The notes: generated by a model from the sequence alone, not told the origin. A stretch of 64,000 nt of DNA from Lutimaribacter saemankumensis (GCF_900100005.1 NZ_FNEB01000005.1:186001-250000); one strand, 5' to 3'; counted from the first letter of the stretch, positions 35,877 to 46,335 are shown. Made by a program: numbers and translations.

Positions 35877-36923
35877 ATGACCGAAACAACACGCATCTTC
35901 GACGGGCACAACGATGCCTTGCTCCGGCTTTGGCGGGCGGATGCACCCGCGACCGACTTGTTCGCAGCGCCAGAACCCGGCCACATCACCATTCCGCGCG
36001 CAAAGGCGGGCGGTTTCGGCGGCGGATTCTTTGCTATGTTCGCGCTTGATCGGGCGCGCGGGCTCGATTTTGCGATCTTCGATGATCCGCCATACGACAC
36101 GCCTCTGCCGCCGGAACTGGACCGCGCCGCCGCGTGGGACATGATCCAGGGACAGGCGCACATCGCCAATGAACTGGACAAAGCAGGCCAGGTCTGGCTG
36201 TGCAAGACCGGGGCCGAACTGCGCCGCGCCTGGAATGCCGGCGATCCGATGGCAATGATCCTGCACCTCGAAGGCGCGGAATGTATCGGTCCCGACCTCG
36301 AGGGTCTGGAAACGCTTTACAATCTCGGCCTGCGCTCGATCGGGCCGGTCTGGTCGCGCCCGACGATTTTTGCGCATGGCGTGCCGTTCCGTTACCCCTC
36401 GAACGGAGATACAGGGCCCGGACTGACCGATGCCGGACGCGCGTTGGTTCGGGAATGCGCCGCGCGCAACATGGTCGTGGATTGCAGCCACATGACGATG
36501 AAAGGCTTTTTCGACGTGGCAGAAGAGGGCGCGCCGCTCGTGGCGACCCATTCGAACGCTCATGCCGTTTCGCCGTCCGCACGCAACCTGACAGACGACC
36601 AGCTAAGCGCCATAGGCGAAACAGGCGGAATGGCGGGCCTGAACTTCGGAACGGTCTTCCTGCGGCCGGACGGGCGCCGCGACGCGGCGGGCGCTCTGGA
36701 CCATGTCATCGCGCATCTCGACCACATGATCGAAATGGCGGGCGAAGACCATGTGGGCCTGGGGTCCGATTTCGATGGCGCGCCGATGCCCGAAGGGCTG
36801 AATAGTGCCGCCGACCTGCAGGCGCTGGTCAAGCGGATGCTCGATGCTGGTTATGGCGATGCGCTGATCGTCAAGCTGTGCCACGAAAACTGGCTGCGGT
36901 TCCTCGAGCGCACGTTGCCCTGA
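35877..36923 (+). CDS. Membrane-dipeptidase-type zinc peptidase (family M19)
   Basis: 348-residue M19 metallopeptidase. Zinc ligands and signature segments are visible: FDGHNDALL (H-x-D) at the N-terminus, LHLEGAECIG (bridging Glu), VDCSHM, THSNAHAVSPSARNLTDDQL and VGLGSDFDGAP. Members hydrolyse dipeptides or, in some cases, other small amides. There is no signal peptide or C-terminal anchor, so it is probably cytoplasmic. AAAGGA lies upstream of the ATG at 35877. It stands alone and converges on hslU. Confidence 0.92.
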   Translation: MTETTRIFDGHNDALLRLWRADAPATDLFAAPEPGHITIPRAKAGGFGGGFFAMFALDRARGLDFAIFDDPPYDTPLPPELDRAAAWDMIQGQAHIANELDKAGQVWLCKTGAELRRAWNAGDPMAMILHLEGAECIGPDLEGLETLYNLGLRSIGPVWSRPTIFAHGVPFRYPSNGDTGPGLTDAGRALVRECAARNMVVDCSHMTMKGFFDVAEEGAPLVATHSNAHAVSPSARNLTDDQLSAIGETGGMAGLNFGTVFLRPDGRRDAAGALDHVIAHLDHMIEMAGEDHVGLGSDFDGAPMPEGLNSAADLQALVKRMLDAGYGDALIVKLCHENWLRFLERTLP

Positions 36924-36930
36924 CCGGGCG

Positions 36931-38235
36931 CTACAGAACGTAGCGGCTCAGGTCCACGTCCTTGGTCAGCTCGCCCAGGTTCTGGTCGACGAAATCCGCG
37001 TCCACGGTCACCTTCTGCCCCGCCTTGTCAGGCGCGGTGAACGACAGCTCTTCGAACACGCGCTCCATCACGGTATAAAGCCGCCGCGCACCGATGTTTT
37101 CGACCGACTGGTTTACATCTGCCGCAATCCGCGCCAGCGCCTTGATCCCGTCCTCGGTGAAATCGACAGCGACCTCTTCGGTTGCCATCAGCGCCGTGTA
37201 CTGCCGCGTCAGGGCATTGTCGGTTTCGGTCAGGATGCGCACGAAATCGTCTTCGGTCAGCGCGCGCAGTTCCACCCGGATCGGCAGGCGCCCCTGCAAT
37301 TCCGGCAGCAGGTCCGACGGTTTGGCGATGTGAAACGCCCCCGACGCGATGAACAGGATATGGTCGGTCTTGACCGGGCCGTATTTCGTCGAAACGGTCG
37401 TGCCCTCGATCAGCGGCAGCAGGTCGCGCTGCACGCCTTCGCGGCTGACATCACCGCCCCGCACATCCTGCCGGGCGCAGACCTTGTCGATCTCGTCCAG
37501 GAACACGATGCCGTTTTCCTCGACCGCCTCCAGCGCGGTGGACTTCACGACCTCTTCATCCAAAAGCTTGTCGGCCTCCTCCGCGATCAGCGTTTCATAG
37601 CTTTCGGCAACGGTCATCTTGCGGCGCACGGTGCGCTGGCCAAAGGCTTTGCCGAAGATCTCGCCCAGGTTCATCATGCCCATCTGGCCGGGCTGGCCGG
37701 GGATATCCATCATGCCCATGGGGTTGGCGGTATCCGCGACATCCAGCTCGATCACGGTGTCGTCCAGCTCCCCGGCAACCAGCTTTTTGCGGAACATCTC
37801 GCGCGTGGCCTCTCGCGCGTCTTCGCCGGCGATGGCGCTGATCACGCGTTCCTCGGCCGCCTTGTGCGCGCGCGATTTCACCTCGTCGCGCATGTAGTCC
37901 CGCGTCATCGCGATCGACGCATCCACAAGGTCACGCACGATCTGTTCCACATCCCGCCCGACATAGCCGACTTCGGTGAATTTTGTTGCCTCGACCTTGA
38001 TAAAGGGCGCACGCGCCAGCTTGGCCAGGCGGCGTGAGATCTCGGTCTTGCCGACGCCGGTGGGCCCGATCATCAGGATGTTCTTGGGATACACCTCGTC
38101 GCGCAGATCGTCGCCCAACTGCTTGCGCCGCCAGCGGTTGCGCAATGCCACGGCCACGGCGCGCTTGGCGTCCTTCTGGCCGATGATGAACCGGTCCAGT
38201 TCGGACACGATTTCGCGGGGGGTCAGGTCGGTCAT
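36931..38235 (-). CDS. hslU: ATP-dependent protease ATPase subunit HslU
   Basis: 434-residue AAA+ unfoldase of the HslUV protease. It has the N-terminal [20 protein letters not shown], Walker [18 protein letters not shown], the pore-loop segment [17 protein letters not shown] and Walker [13 protein letters not shown], and ends in the conserved LSRYVL tail that inserts into HslV. The GTDP-type intermediate domain is acidic and Met-rich here. It overlaps hslV by four bases (ATGA). Confidence 0.97.
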   Translation of the reverse strand: MTDLTPREIVSELDRFIIGQKDAKRAVAVALRNRWRRKQLGDDLRDEVYPKNILMIGPTGVGKTEISRRLAKLARAPFIKVEATKFTEVGYVGRDVEQIVRDLVDASIAMTRDYMRDEVKSRAHKAAEERVISAIAGEDAREATREMFRKKLVAGELDDTVIELDVADTANPMGMMDIPGQPGQMGMMNLGEIFGKAFGQRTVRRKMTVAESYETLIAEEADKLLDEEVVKSTALEAVEENGIVFLDEIDKVCARQDVRGGDVSREGVQRDLLPLIEGTTVSTKYGPVKTDHILFIASGAFHIAKPSDLLPELQGRLPIRVELRALTEDDFVRILTETDNALTRQYTALMATEEVAVDFTEDGIKALARIAADVNQSVENIGARRLYTVMERVFEELSFTAPDKAGQKVTVDADFVDQNLGELTKDVDLSRYVL

Positions 38236-38792
38236 TTGGAAATGCTTTCTACGGTCAGGTTGCCGTTGGTGTAGACGCAGATGTCGGCGGCAATCGCCAT
38301 GGCCTTGCGCGCGATATCCTCGGCCGACAATCCGTCGGCCTCCATCAATCCGCGCGCGGCGGCCAATGCGAAATTCCCGCCAGACCCGATGGCGGCCACG
38401 TTGTGTTCGGGCTCCAGCACGTCGCCCGCGCCGGTGATCACGAACATGTCGCGCCCGTCGGTGACGATCAGCATCGCCTCGAGTTTTTGCAGGTACTTGT
38501 CGGTACGCCAGTCCTTGGCCAACTCGACACTGGCGCGCGCCAGTTGTCCGGGCGTTGCCTCCAGCTTGGCCTCCAGCCGTTCGAGCAGGGTAAAGGCATC
38601 CGCCGTCGATCCGGCAAACCCCGCCACCACATCGAACCCGCCGGGCGACAGGCGGCGTACCTTGCGCGCCGTGCCCTTGATCACCGTCTGGCCCAGGCTC
38701 ACCTGCCCGTCGCCTGCGATGACGACCTCGTCGCCCTTTTTCACGCCGATGATCGTTGTGCCGTGCCAGCCGGGGAAATCGCTGTCTGCCAT
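38232..38792 (-). CDS. hslV: ATP-dependent protease peptidase subunit HslV
   Basis: 186-residue threonine protease that forms the HslUV proteolytic core. The catalytic Thr is in [11 protein letters not shown], probably T12 after removal of an 11-residue propeptide, which is longer than in E. coli but usual in this group. GDGQVSLG and [15 protein letters not shown] are further conserved segments. GGAGG seven bases upstream fixes the ATG at 38792. It diverges from the capsule-like gene. Confidence 0.97.
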   Translation of the reverse strand: MADSDFPGWHGTTIIGVKKGDEVVIAGDGQVSLGQTVIKGTARKVRRLSPGGFDVVAGFAGSTADAFTLLERLEAKLEATPGQLARASVELAKDWRTDKYLQKLEAMLIVTDGRDMFVITGAGDVLEPEHNVAAIGSGGNFALAAARGLMEADGLSAEDIARKAMAIAADICVYTNGNLTVESISK

Positions 38793-38892
38793 GGGGGCCT
38801 CCGTTTCACGCTGATGGCCTATATGGCGGTCATTTCCGCCCGGAACAAGGGCGGGCCCTTGTTCGCGCACCCTGCCCCGGCTACCAAAAGCC

Positions 38893-39801
38893 ATGAGTGA
38901 CGCGCGCGTTCTACGGTTCTATCTCGACCCCGGTCTTCGACAGAGCGCCGAGGCGGGTCGGCACAATTTCATCGGAAAGATTGCGAATGTGGCGCAAGCC
39001 GCCGGCTTTCGCGTCGAATACCGCGCGAATTCGCCCCAAAACCGCGCGAAATCAGCAATGCGCCGGGGATATTCCATGTTCCACATGGAGCCGCCGACAA
39101 ACGACCGCGGCCTGACATTCCGCCGCGCCTATCATTACCCGTTCTGGGGGATCGAACCCCTGGCCGAGCGCTGGCACTGGCATATCGCACGCAGCACGTT
39201 CGACCCCGCGACGATCGACCCGGCCGAGGCCGAAAGGTTCGCCACCTTCTGGCGCAAGCGGCTTTTTCCCGATCTGATCCCTCGCGACGACGGTTTTGTC
39301 TATGTTCCGTTGCAGGGCCGGCTTCTGGATCACCGGTCGTTCCAGTCGATGAGCCCCGTCGATATGGTCAAAGCCGTTCTTGCCCATGATGCGCGTCCCG
39401 TGGTCGCCACGCTGCACCCGAACGAGACTTATACCAACGCGGAATGCGCCGCCCTGACGGCCCTTGCTGAAGAACACCCGCGGCTGACGCTCGATACCGG
39501 CGGGATGGAGCGTTACCTGCCCGCCTGCAGCTATGTCGCCACGCAGAATTCCAGCGCCGCCTTCAACGGGTATTTCTTTGAAAAGCCCGCAATCCTGTTC
39601 GGGCAAGTCGATTTCCACCATATCGCAGCAAACGTACCCGCGCTGGGCGTCGATGCGGCGTTCGCGTCACTTCGCGGTCTCAGCCCGGATTACGCGCAAT
39701 ACCTGTGGTGGTTCTGGCAGGAAATGTCGATCAATGCAGGCCGCCCCGATGCGGGGGAAAAGATCGCTGCCGCATTGCGCCGTGCCGGCTGGCCTGTCTA
39801 G
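38893..39801 (+). CDS. Uncharacterised protein resembling capsule polysaccharide (KpsS/KpsC-type) glycosyltransferases
   Basis: 302-residue cytoplasmic protein that I cannot place firmly. The C-terminal half reads like the Kdo-transferase fold of capsule proteins: [32 protein letters not shown] (HP motif), [20 protein letters not shown] (the NSS/GFE-like element) and [10 protein letters not shown]. The N-terminal part ([32 protein letters not shown]) is rich in aromatic and basic residues. No capsule genes adjoin it; hslVU and trxA do. It begins 101 bases from hslV, transcribed away from it, and ends shortly before the trxA terminator. Confidence 0.6.
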   Translation: MSDARVLRFYLDPGLRQSAEAGRHNFIGKIANVAQAAGFRVEYRANSPQNRAKSAMRRGYSMFHMEPPTNDRGLTFRRAYHYPFWGIEPLAERWHWHIARSTFDPATIDPAEAERFATFWRKRLFPDLIPRDDGFVYVPLQGRLLDHRSFQSMSPVDMVKAVLAHDARPVVATLHPNETYTNAECAALTALAEEHPRLTLDTGGMERYLPACSYVATQNSSAAFNGYFFEKPAILFGQVDFHHIAANVPALGVDAAFASLRGLSPDYAQYLWWFWQEMSINAGRPDAGEKIAAALRRAGWPV

Positions 39802-39804
39802 GCC

Positions 39805-39838
39805 AAAAGAAAAAGGGCGCCCCGAACCGGGACGCCCC
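39805..39838 (-). terminator. Rho-independent terminator after trxA
   Basis: Read on the minus strand, GGGCGTCCC and GGGGCGCCC pair over nine positions (one G-U) around a five-base loop, followed by TTTTTCTTTT. It is 23 bases past the trxA stop and also lies just beyond the stop of the convergent gene. Confidence 0.85.
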
Positions 39839-39860
39839 TCTTGTATCTCGGTTGCAGCCT

Positions 39861-40181
39861 TTACAGCGCGCCTTCGATCCAGCTTTGCAGCGCGGCCTTG
39901 GGGGCTGCGCCGGCGCGGTTCGAAACGATTTCCCCATCCTTGAAGATGAACAGCGCCGGGATGCCGCGCACGCCCATGGCGGCGGCTGCGTTGGGGTTGC
40001 TGTCCACGTCGACCTTGGCGATCTTCACGCGGCCGGCCATCTCGTCCGACAGCTCTTCCAGGGCCGGGCCGATCTGCTTGCAGGGGCCGCACCACTCGGC
40101 CCAGAAATCCACCACGACGGGGATATCGGAATTCTTGACTTCGGCGTCAAAGGTGTCGTCGGTGACAGCTACGGTTGCCAT
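39861..40181 (-). CDS. trxA: Thioredoxin
   Basis: 106-residue thioredoxin with the redox site [12 protein letters not shown] (Cys at about 31 and 34), the cis-Pro segment [12 protein letters not shown] and a typical single domain. It is a cytoplasmic disulfide reductase. AGGAGA precedes the ATG, and a strong terminator follows. The next 103 bases to the SMP-30 gene hold its promoter; I see no other feature there. Confidence 0.97.
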   Translation of the reverse strand: MATVAVTDDTFDAEVKNSDIPVVVDFWAEWCGPCKQIGPALEELSDEMAGRVKIAKVDVDSNPNAAAAMGVRGIPALFIFKDGEIVSNRAGAAPKAALQSWIEGAL

Positions 40182-40284
40182 TTCGGTCTCTCCTGAGGGA
40201 ATGTCGATTGGACGCGAAGGTAAGCGCCGGGTGTGGGGGCGTCAAGCGGGCGGGCCATGCACGATCCCGTGACGGGTTGTCGCC

Positions 40285-41148
40285 TCAGAGGATCACACGA
40301 TGCTCGGGAACCCCGCGATACGGTGTTTCCACGGCGTATGTCTTTCCGTCGGCCGCGCCATCCAGTCCCAATGCCGCCGAAGTGACGAAAAGCGTGGACA
40401 TATCCGGTCCGCCAAAGGCCGGACAGGATGTCTGTCGCGCAGGAAGGCCTATTACCTCGCGCAGCTTTCCGTCCGGGCCGTATCGCGCCACCCGGCCTGC
40501 GCCCCATTGCGCGTTCCAGATGCAGCCTTCGGAATCCACGACCGCGCCATCCGGGTTCAGGCCCTCGGCGCGCAGATCCAGGAAAACCTCGGGCGCGCCT
40601 GCCGGAAACCCATCCGATGGGTTCAGCGCCTGCCGAAAGACCCGGCGGCGCATCGTGTCGGTGTAATAGGCACAAGACCGGTCCGGGGCGAAACAGATTG
40701 CGTTGGCGATACTGATACCGGGATAAAGCAAAACCATTTCCCCGCGATAGAACCGCCAGATCGCCCCGGCGCCCCGCTCGGCATCGTCGTGCATCACGTT
40801 TTTGCCCATCGACCCGATCCAGAATCCGCCCCAAGGGTCGGCGCGCCCGTCATTCGAACGTGTCACCGTATTTCCGGGCTCGAACGGGCAGACCGTTTCC
40901 TGGCGGCCCGTTTCGACATCGAAAACGAACAGGCGGGTTTCGCCAGCGATCAGCAGGCGGCTCTGGTCCACCCAGCCGCAGGCCGATACGGTTTCATCGA
41001 ATTGCCAATACCGTTCATCGCCGTTTTCGCCGGAATAGAGCCTGCATCCCAGCACATCGAACCAGTAAAGCGTGCCCCGCAACGGGTGCCACAATGGCCC
41101 CTCGCCCAGTTCACAACGTGTTTCAGAAATGACCGAAACGGGCCCCAT
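40285..41148 (-). CDS. SMP-30/gluconolactonase family protein
   Basis: 287-residue six-bladed propeller protein. It starts [21 protein letters not shown], contains [19 protein letters not shown] (metal-binding Asn/Asp) and [19 protein letters not shown], and later [20 protein letters not shown]. These are the SMP-30 metal-site regions. Such enzymes hydrolyse sugar lactones. The start at 41148 has AAGGA upstream at slightly long spacing; 41172 is an alternative. No sugar-pathway genes adjoin it, so the substrate is open. It diverges from glmM. Confidence 0.88.
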   Translation of the reverse strand: MGPVSVISETRCELGEGPLWHPLRGTLYWFDVLGCRLYSGENGDERYWQFDETVSACGWVDQSRLLIAGETRLFVFDVETGRQETVCPFEPGNTVTRSNDGRADPWGGFWIGSMGKNVMHDDAERGAGAIWRFYRGEMVLLYPGISIANAICFAPDRSCAYYTDTMRRRVFRQALNPSDGFPAGAPEVFLDLRAEGLNPDGAVVDSEGCIWNAQWGAGRVARYGPDGKLREVIGLPARQTSCPAFGGPDMSTLFVTSAALGLDGAADGKTYAVETPYRGVPEHRVIL

Positions 41149-41234
41149 TTCGCAGGCTTTCCTTTCTGGCATTGGACAGGCGGGCACAATCCGCCTATCA
41201 CCGCGCAGAACAAGTATCCGAGTATGGGGCCGAA

Positions 41235-42575
41235 ATGTCCAAGTCTCTCTTTGGCACCGACGGGGTGCGCGGGCGTGCGAACACCTATCCGATGACCGCC
41301 GAGGTCGCGCTGAAGCTGGCAGCAGCCGCTGGCCGGCATTTCCGCCGTGATCAGCAGGAACATCGCGTCGTGATCGGCAAGGATACGCGCCTTTCCGGCT
41401 ATATGATCGAAAATGCACTGACTGCCGGGTTTACCAGCACCGGAATGAACGTGTTTCTTCTGGGGCCTGTTCCGACACCGGCGGTGGGATATCTGACCAA
41501 CAGCCTACGCGCCGATCTGGGTGTGATGATATCGGCCAGCCACAACCCGGCCAGCGACAACGGTATCAAGTTCTTTGGCCCGGACGGCTTCAAACTGTCG
41601 GACGAGGCCGAGGCCGACATCATGCGCCTGTTCGCCGAAGGCGTTGCCCCGGCCGCACCCCAGAATATCGGCCGCGCCAAGCGGTTCGAGGATGCCCGCG
41701 GCCGCTATGTCGAATACGCCAAGACGACGTTCCCGCGCGGCAAGCGGCTGGATGGCCTGCGCATCGTTCTCGATTGTGCCAACGGCGCGGCCTATCGCAC
41801 AGCGCCCGCCGTCCTGTGGGAGCTGGGCGCCGAAGTGATCCCGCTGGGTGTTGAGCCGGACGGTTTCAACATCAACGAGGATTGCGGCTCGACCCACCCC
41901 GAGGCCGCGGCCCGCAAGGTGCGCGAAACCCGCGCGGATCTGGGCATTTGCCTGGACGGCGATGCCGACCGGGTGATCCTGATCGACGAAAAGGGCAGGA
42001 TCGCGGATGGCGACCAGATCATGGGCCTGATTGCCGCGCGCTGGGCGGACGAAGGGCGACTGGCAGGGAACGCCCTGGTCGCGACGGTCATGTCGAACCT
42101 GGGCCTAGAACATTTTCTCAATGACAAGGGCATCGCGCTGGAACGCACCGCTGTGGGCGACCGCTATGTCGTGGAGCGGATGCGCGCAGGCGGCTTCAAC
42201 CTGGGCGGCGAACAATCCGGTCACATCGTGATGACGGATTATGCCACGACCGGAGATGGCCTGATCGGCGCGCTGCAATTCCTGGCGGCCATGGTTGAAT
42301 CGGGTGAAAAGGCCAGCAAGCTGGTGCGCGTTTTCGATCCCGTTCCGCAAAAGCTGATCAATCTTCGGTTTGCGGCGGGCAAGGCGCCGCTTGAGGTCGA
42401 ATCTGTCAAGGATGCAATCGCAAAGGCGGAAAAGGCGTTGGGGGCAAACGGTCGGCTGCTGATCCGCAAGTCCGGCACCGAACCCCTGATCCGCGTCATG
42501 GGCGAGGCGAACGACCTGGCCCTGCTCGATCAGGTTCTCGAAGACGTGACAGGGGCCATAAAGGCCGAAGCCTGA
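41235..42575 (+). CDS. glmM: Phosphoglucosamine mutase
   Basis: 446-residue enzyme converting glucosamine-6-phosphate to glucosamine-1-phosphate for UDP-GlcNAc synthesis. The N-terminus is [12 protein letters not shown], the phosphoserine is S102 in [13 protein letters not shown], the metal loop is DGDADRV, and the sugar-binding and phosphate-binding segments are GGEQSGHI and [12 protein letters not shown]. The length is exactly that of the family. It supplies the polysaccharide and cell-wall genes around it with precursor. Confidence 0.97.
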   Translation: MSKSLFGTDGVRGRANTYPMTAEVALKLAAAAGRHFRRDQQEHRVVIGKDTRLSGYMIENALTAGFTSTGMNVFLLGPVPTPAVGYLTNSLRADLGVMISASHNPASDNGIKFFGPDGFKLSDEAEADIMRLFAEGVAPAAPQNIGRAKRFEDARGRYVEYAKTTFPRGKRLDGLRIVLDCANGAAYRTAPAVLWELGAEVIPLGVEPDGFNINEDCGSTHPEAAARKVRETRADLGICLDGDADRVILIDEKGRIADGDQIMGLIAARWADEGRLAGNALVATVMSNLGLEHFLNDKGIALERTAVGDRYVVERMRAGGFNLGGEQSGHIVMTDYATTGDGLIGALQFLAAMVESGEKASKLVRVFDPVPQKLINLRFAAGKAPLEVESVKDAIAKAEKALGANGRLLIRKSGTEPLIRVMGEANDLALLDQVLEDVTGAIKAEA

Positions 42576-42580
42576 CCCGG

Positions 42581-43699
42581 TCAATCGCCCGTATTCGACG
42601 CGGTGCGCGCCGCGCCAAAGGCCGATCCGATCAGTTCCAATACCGTGCGGGCCGCCGTCACGGGTGACTCGGTCGCCAACACGGTGTCGCCCGGATGAAT
42701 GTTGAACTTTCGCGCCGCGAACAACCCGCTTGCATGGGTCAGGTCGAAGGTGAAAACCGTCTGCTCCATCTCCGGCCCGCTGCCATCCGTCCGCAGGGCC
42801 GAGGCGGGATAATCCCGCAGGATCAGAACGCCCCTTGGGTTCGCGCGTGCGTCGTTCAACCCCCCGATGATCGACAGCGCCTCCAACGCATTGACGGTTT
42901 CCGTTTCGAAGGGCACCAGCCGCTCGGACCCCGTCGCGCCAAGCGCGGTGAAATACCGGTCGTCCTCTTGTACGATCACCTGGTCGCCGCCGCGCAGGGC
43001 GATGTTGGCGCCACTGTCCGAGAACAGCTTTTGCGCGCGGATTTCATGCTCCTGCCCCGCACGGATCAGGCGAACGAGCGGGTTTTCCAGCGCTTCGGAC
43101 ACACCGCCCGCCTGCGCGATCAGCGACAGGATCGAACTGTTCCGATCCGGTAAGGGATAAGTTCCCGGGCGGGCCACACCCGCAACCATATCGACCGAGT
43201 TTCCCCTGCCGGGCGCGACCGTCACTTGGACCTGCGCCGAGGGAATGCTGGGTTCCAGCCGTTCCTGAATGCGCAGCCTGGCCTTGTCCGGCGACAGGCC
43301 GCTGACCGAAATCTCGTCGATATAGGGAACAAAGATCGTGCCCGACGGGGAAACCTGGATACCTTCGAGCGCGACGGTTTTCTGCCCCGCAGTCGTCAGG
43401 AGCGAGTTTTCCTCGCTATCCCAGATCACGAGGTTCAGGCGGTCGCCGCTTTTGATGACGCTGCCTTGCGGGCCACGCCCGCCCTTGATCCAGCGATAGC
43501 TGCCCGACCAGCCGGTAGCCGGCCATCGCGCGATTTCGCGGACGTTGTCTTGTGTGACCGGAACGACGGCGAATGTCGGCTTGTCGCTGCTGTGCTGTTT
43601 CAAGACCTCGCCGGTCAGCGCGGCACCTCGTGGCAAAGTGCATCCCCCCAAGGCGATGACCGCGACTGCCAGGAAGATCAGCTTAAAACCGTGTCGCAC
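42581..43699 (-). CDS. Wza-like polysaccharide export lipoprotein
   Basis: 372-residue outer-membrane-type export protein. The signal peptide MRHGFKLIFLAVAVIALGGC ends in lipobox LGGC (Cys20). The Poly_export domain (IKSGDRLNLVIWDSEEN, SPSGTIFVPYIDEISVSGLS) is followed by SLBB-type domains (GVARPGTYPLPDR, LIAQAGGVSEA, LSIIGGLNDARANPRGVLIL). Wza-type proteins form the exit channel for capsule or exopolysaccharide. No Wzc-type chain-length kinase is adjacent. It diverges from the epimerase gene across an AT-rich 99-base promoter region. Confidence 0.92.
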   Translation of the reverse strand: MRHGFKLIFLAVAVIALGGCTLPRGAALTGEVLKQHSSDKPTFAVVPVTQDNVREIARWPATGWSGSYRWIKGGRGPQGSVIKSGDRLNLVIWDSEENSLLTTAGQKTVALEGIQVSPSGTIFVPYIDEISVSGLSPDKARLRIQERLEPSIPSAQVQVTVAPGRGNSVDMVAGVARPGTYPLPDRNSSILSLIAQAGGVSEALENPLVRLIRAGQEHEIRAQKLFSDSGANIALRGGDQVIVQEDDRYFTALGATGSERLVPFETETVNALEALSIIGGLNDARANPRGVLILRDYPASALRTDGSGPEMEQTVFTFDLTHASGLFAARKFNIHPGDTVLATESPVTAARTVLELIGSAFGAARTASNTGD

Positions 43700-43798
43700 C
43701 TGTACCCCCGGAACACCAACAGATCACCGCGGGCTTTCTACAACCAAAAGAAGATCATATACAGCAATAAATTCTCCTTTAAGACGAGTTCACAAAAA

Positions 43799-44641
43799 AT
43801 GCAGCCTACTGACTCGACCGATGCCGATCCTGTCGTTGTCCTTGGCGCCAATGGGCGGTTGGGGCAGGCTCTGCGCCGGACCTGGGCCACACGCCCGGAT
43901 GTATTCTGGCAAAGCCGGATGGCCGGGGCCGACATCCGCTGGGCACCGGGCGATCGCTGGCCCGGTCCGCCACGCGTTCGTGCGATCGTCGCGCTTTGGG
44001 GCGTCGTTCCGGGAAAAGGCGACCCGATGCAAAATGTGCGGCTGGCCCTTGCCGCGATGGATCTGGGCGCGGCGCTTGGCGCGCAACGTGTCCTGCATTG
44101 TTCGTCGGCAGCGGTCTATTCGCCTGCGCCCGCGCCATGGCGCGAAACCCAATTCGCGCCCGCTTCGCCATACGGAAAATCCAAGCGAATGGCAGAACGG
44201 GCCGTCGCGGATTGGTGCGGCGAAAGGTGTGACGGCCCCGAATTCTGCATGATGCGTATCGGCAACGTCGCCGGGGCGGACAGCCTGTTTGACGCGCTGA
44301 ACCGGGACAAACCCCTTCGCATTCACCGCTTTAGCGGCGGCGGCGGACCACTGCGCAGCTATATCGACCACGCGAGTTTTGCGCGGGTTGTCGATACCCT
44401 GCTGACCTGCCCGGTTTCCGCGCTGCCGGATATCGTGAACGTTGCGAATGGCGGCGTCATCGACATGGCCGACATAGCCAGGGCAGCGGGCCGCGATCCC
44501 GTCTGGAGCGCTGCCCCATCACCCGCCTTGGACCGGGTCGAGCTGGACCTGACCCGCCTGCGCCGGCTGGTCGATCCCGGCAAGACAAACCCCGCCAAGC
44601 TGCTGGCAGACGCTGCGGCACTTGCCCAGGTGACGCAATGA
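43799..44641 (+). CDS. NAD-dependent epimerase/dehydratase (extended SDR)
   Basis: 280-residue nucleotide-sugar SDR. The Rossmann loop is VVLGANGRLGQALRR, and the catalytic elements are HCSSAAVYSP and SPYGKSKRMAER (Tyr-x3-Lys). Two Met-rich strands (FCMMRIGNVAG) precede the C-terminal substrate domain. It likely modifies a UDP- or GDP-sugar for the polysaccharide made by this island. The gene starts in AT-rich DNA with no strong ribosome-binding site, so the ATG at 43799 is a best guess. It overlaps the sugar transferase gene by four bases. Confidence 0.85.
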   Translation: MQPTDSTDADPVVVLGANGRLGQALRRTWATRPDVFWQSRMAGADIRWAPGDRWPGPPRVRAIVALWGVVPGKGDPMQNVRLALAAMDLGAALGAQRVLHCSSAAVYSPAPAPWRETQFAPASPYGKSKRMAERAVADWCGERCDGPEFCMMRIGNVAGADSLFDALNRDKPLRIHRFSGGGGPLRSYIDHASFARVVDTLLTCPVSALPDIVNVANGGVIDMADIARAAGRDPVWSAAPSPALDRVELDLTRLRRLVDPGKTNPAKLLADAAALAQVTQ

Positions 44642-45276
44642 TACCCGGAAAGCGCCTGTTCGACATCCTCCTTGCAATTTGCCTGTCGGTGCCGGTGGTG
44701 CCGATCATCGCATTGGTGGCGCTTGTCATCCTCCTGACGGATGGGCGGCCGGTGTTTTTCGTCTCCGAAAGGATGCGTACGCCCCGGCACCCCTTCATGC
44801 TGTTGAAGTTCCGCACGATGCATGTGGTTGAACGGGACGCAGGGGTGTCCGGTGGAGACAAGGCGCATCGCATCACACCTGTCGGGCACATTCTGCGGCG
44901 CCTGCGTGTCGATGAATTGCCGCAGCTTTGGAACGTGCTCTGCGGTGATCTCAGCTTTGTCGGGCCGCGCCCACCATTGCGCCGGTATGTCGAGATGTGC
45001 CCCGAACTCTATTCCGAGGTTCTGAAACAGCGGCCCGGCATCACCGGCCTTGCGACGCTTGTCTATCACCGCACCGAGGAAAAGCTGCTTGCCGCCTGCC
45101 GAACGGCCGAGGAAACCGAAAACGTCTATGTCCGGCGGTGCGTGCCGCGCAAAGCCGAACTTGACCTGATCTATGCCCGCCGCAGAACCATGTGCCTCGA
45201 CCTGCGCTTGATGGCAGCGACCCTGTTCCGCCGGTTTTCCCCCGGTCGCGCGGCCTGTCGTCAACCGTCGCCGTAA
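44638..45276 (+). CDS. Initiating sugar transferase (undecaprenyl-phosphate type)
   Basis: 212-residue bacterial sugar transferase. One N-terminal membrane helix (FDILLAICLSVPVVPIIALV) is followed by the conserved cytoplasmic catalytic domain: MLLKFRTMHV, RLRVDELPQLWNVLCGDLSF, VGPRPPL and KQRPGITGLATL. This is the short, one-helix form of the WbaP/PglC class. It places the first sugar phosphate on undecaprenyl phosphate. Its start overlaps the epimerase stop (ATGA), and its end overlaps the convergent galE by 16 bases. Confidence 0.93.
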   Translation: MIPGKRLFDILLAICLSVPVVPIIALVALVILLTDGRPVFFVSERMRTPRHPFMLLKFRTMHVVERDAGVSGGDKAHRITPVGHILRRLRVDELPQLWNVLCGDLSFVGPRPPLRRYVEMCPELYSEVLKQRPGITGLATLVYHRTEEKLLAACRTAEETENVYVRRCVPRKAELDLIYARRRTMCLDLRLMAATLFRRFSPGRAACRQPSP

Positions 45277-46277
45277 CCGTTGGGATTTTGCGACTGCCAC
45301 GCCCAGGTGCTGGCGCACATATCGTCAAGGCTGTGTTGTGCCACCCATCCCAGCACGGCGTTGGCGCGTGACGGATCGGCAAGGGATTTTGCGATGTCTC
45401 CGGGGCGGCGGTCGGTGATTTCATAGGGAATGTTCTGGCCCGATACGCGGGAAAACGCCTCGACCATGTCCAGAACGGAATACCCCTGCCCCGTTCCGAT
45501 ATTGAAAACTTCGGCTCCCTCATGCCCCGCCGCATGATCGAGCGCCGCGATATGCGCCCGCGCCAGATCGACGACATGGATGTAATCCCGAACACCGGTG
45601 CCATCCGGTGTGTCGTAATCGTTGCCGAACACCGACAGCGCCTTGCGCCGTCCGACGGCGACCTGGGCGACGAACGGCATCAGGTTGTTGGGGATGTCCC
45701 TCGGGTCTTCCCCGATGCGTCCCGACGGATGCGCACCGACAGGGTTGAAATAGCGCAGCAGCGTGACCGCGCTGCCGGGCGTGGCCCTCTGCCAGTCGCG
45801 CAGGATTTCTTCGGCGAAATGTTTGGTCCGGCCATAGACATTCGTCGGCTGGCAGGGATGCGCCTCGTCGAATGGCAGATACACCGGTTCGCCATAAACA
45901 GTGGCCGAGGACGAGAACACGATCTGCCGGCAATCTGCAGCGTCCATCGCTTGCAAAAGAGACACTGTTCCACCGTTATTCACGTCGAAATACCGCAATG
46001 GCTGCTCTTCGGCTTCGCCGACCGCCTTGAGGCCCGCGAAATGGATGACCGCGTCGGGGCGAAAATCCTGCAATATCCCGGTCATCGCCGCCGTATCGCG
46101 GACATCGGCCTTGTGAAAGGTCATGTCGCGGTTGGTCAGTTCGTGGATACGGTCAAGAACCCTGGGCGAGGAGTTGTCGAAATTGTCGACAACGCACAGT
46201 TCATGCCCCCGGGCCAGAAGCTCGATGATCGTGTGCGACCCGATATAGCCCGCACCCCCTGTTACCAATACCCGCAT
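45261..46277 (-). CDS. galE: UDP-glucose 4-epimerase
   Basis: 338-residue SDR that interconverts UDP-glucose and UDP-galactose. It has the NAD loop VLVTGGAGYIGSHTIIELL, the segment HFAGLKAVGEAEEQPLRY, the active site FSSSATVYG and NVYGRTKHFAEEIL (Tyr-x3-Lys), and FNPVGAHPSG. GAGGTGAC lies upstream of the ATG at 46277. It likely feeds the polysaccharide island on the other strand. addA ends 58 bases upstream of it on the same strand. Confidence 0.96.
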   Translation of the reverse strand: MRVLVTGGAGYIGSHTIIELLARGHELCVVDNFDNSSPRVLDRIHELTNRDMTFHKADVRDTAAMTGILQDFRPDAVIHFAGLKAVGEAEEQPLRYFDVNNGGTVSLLQAMDAADCRQIVFSSSATVYGEPVYLPFDEAHPCQPTNVYGRTKHFAEEILRDWQRATPGSAVTLLRYFNPVGAHPSGRIGEDPRDIPNNLMPFVAQVAVGRRKALSVFGNDYDTPDGTGVRDYIHVVDLARAHIAALDHAAGHEGAEVFNIGTGQGYSVLDMVEAFSRVSGQNIPYEITDRRPGDIAKSLADPSRANAVLGWVAQHSLDDMCASTWAWQSQNPNGYGDG

Positions 46278-46335
46278 CGCAGTCACCTCGGTCTTACTGG
46301 CAGCGTGATAGCGGCAATCCGGTAATCGGCCAACA

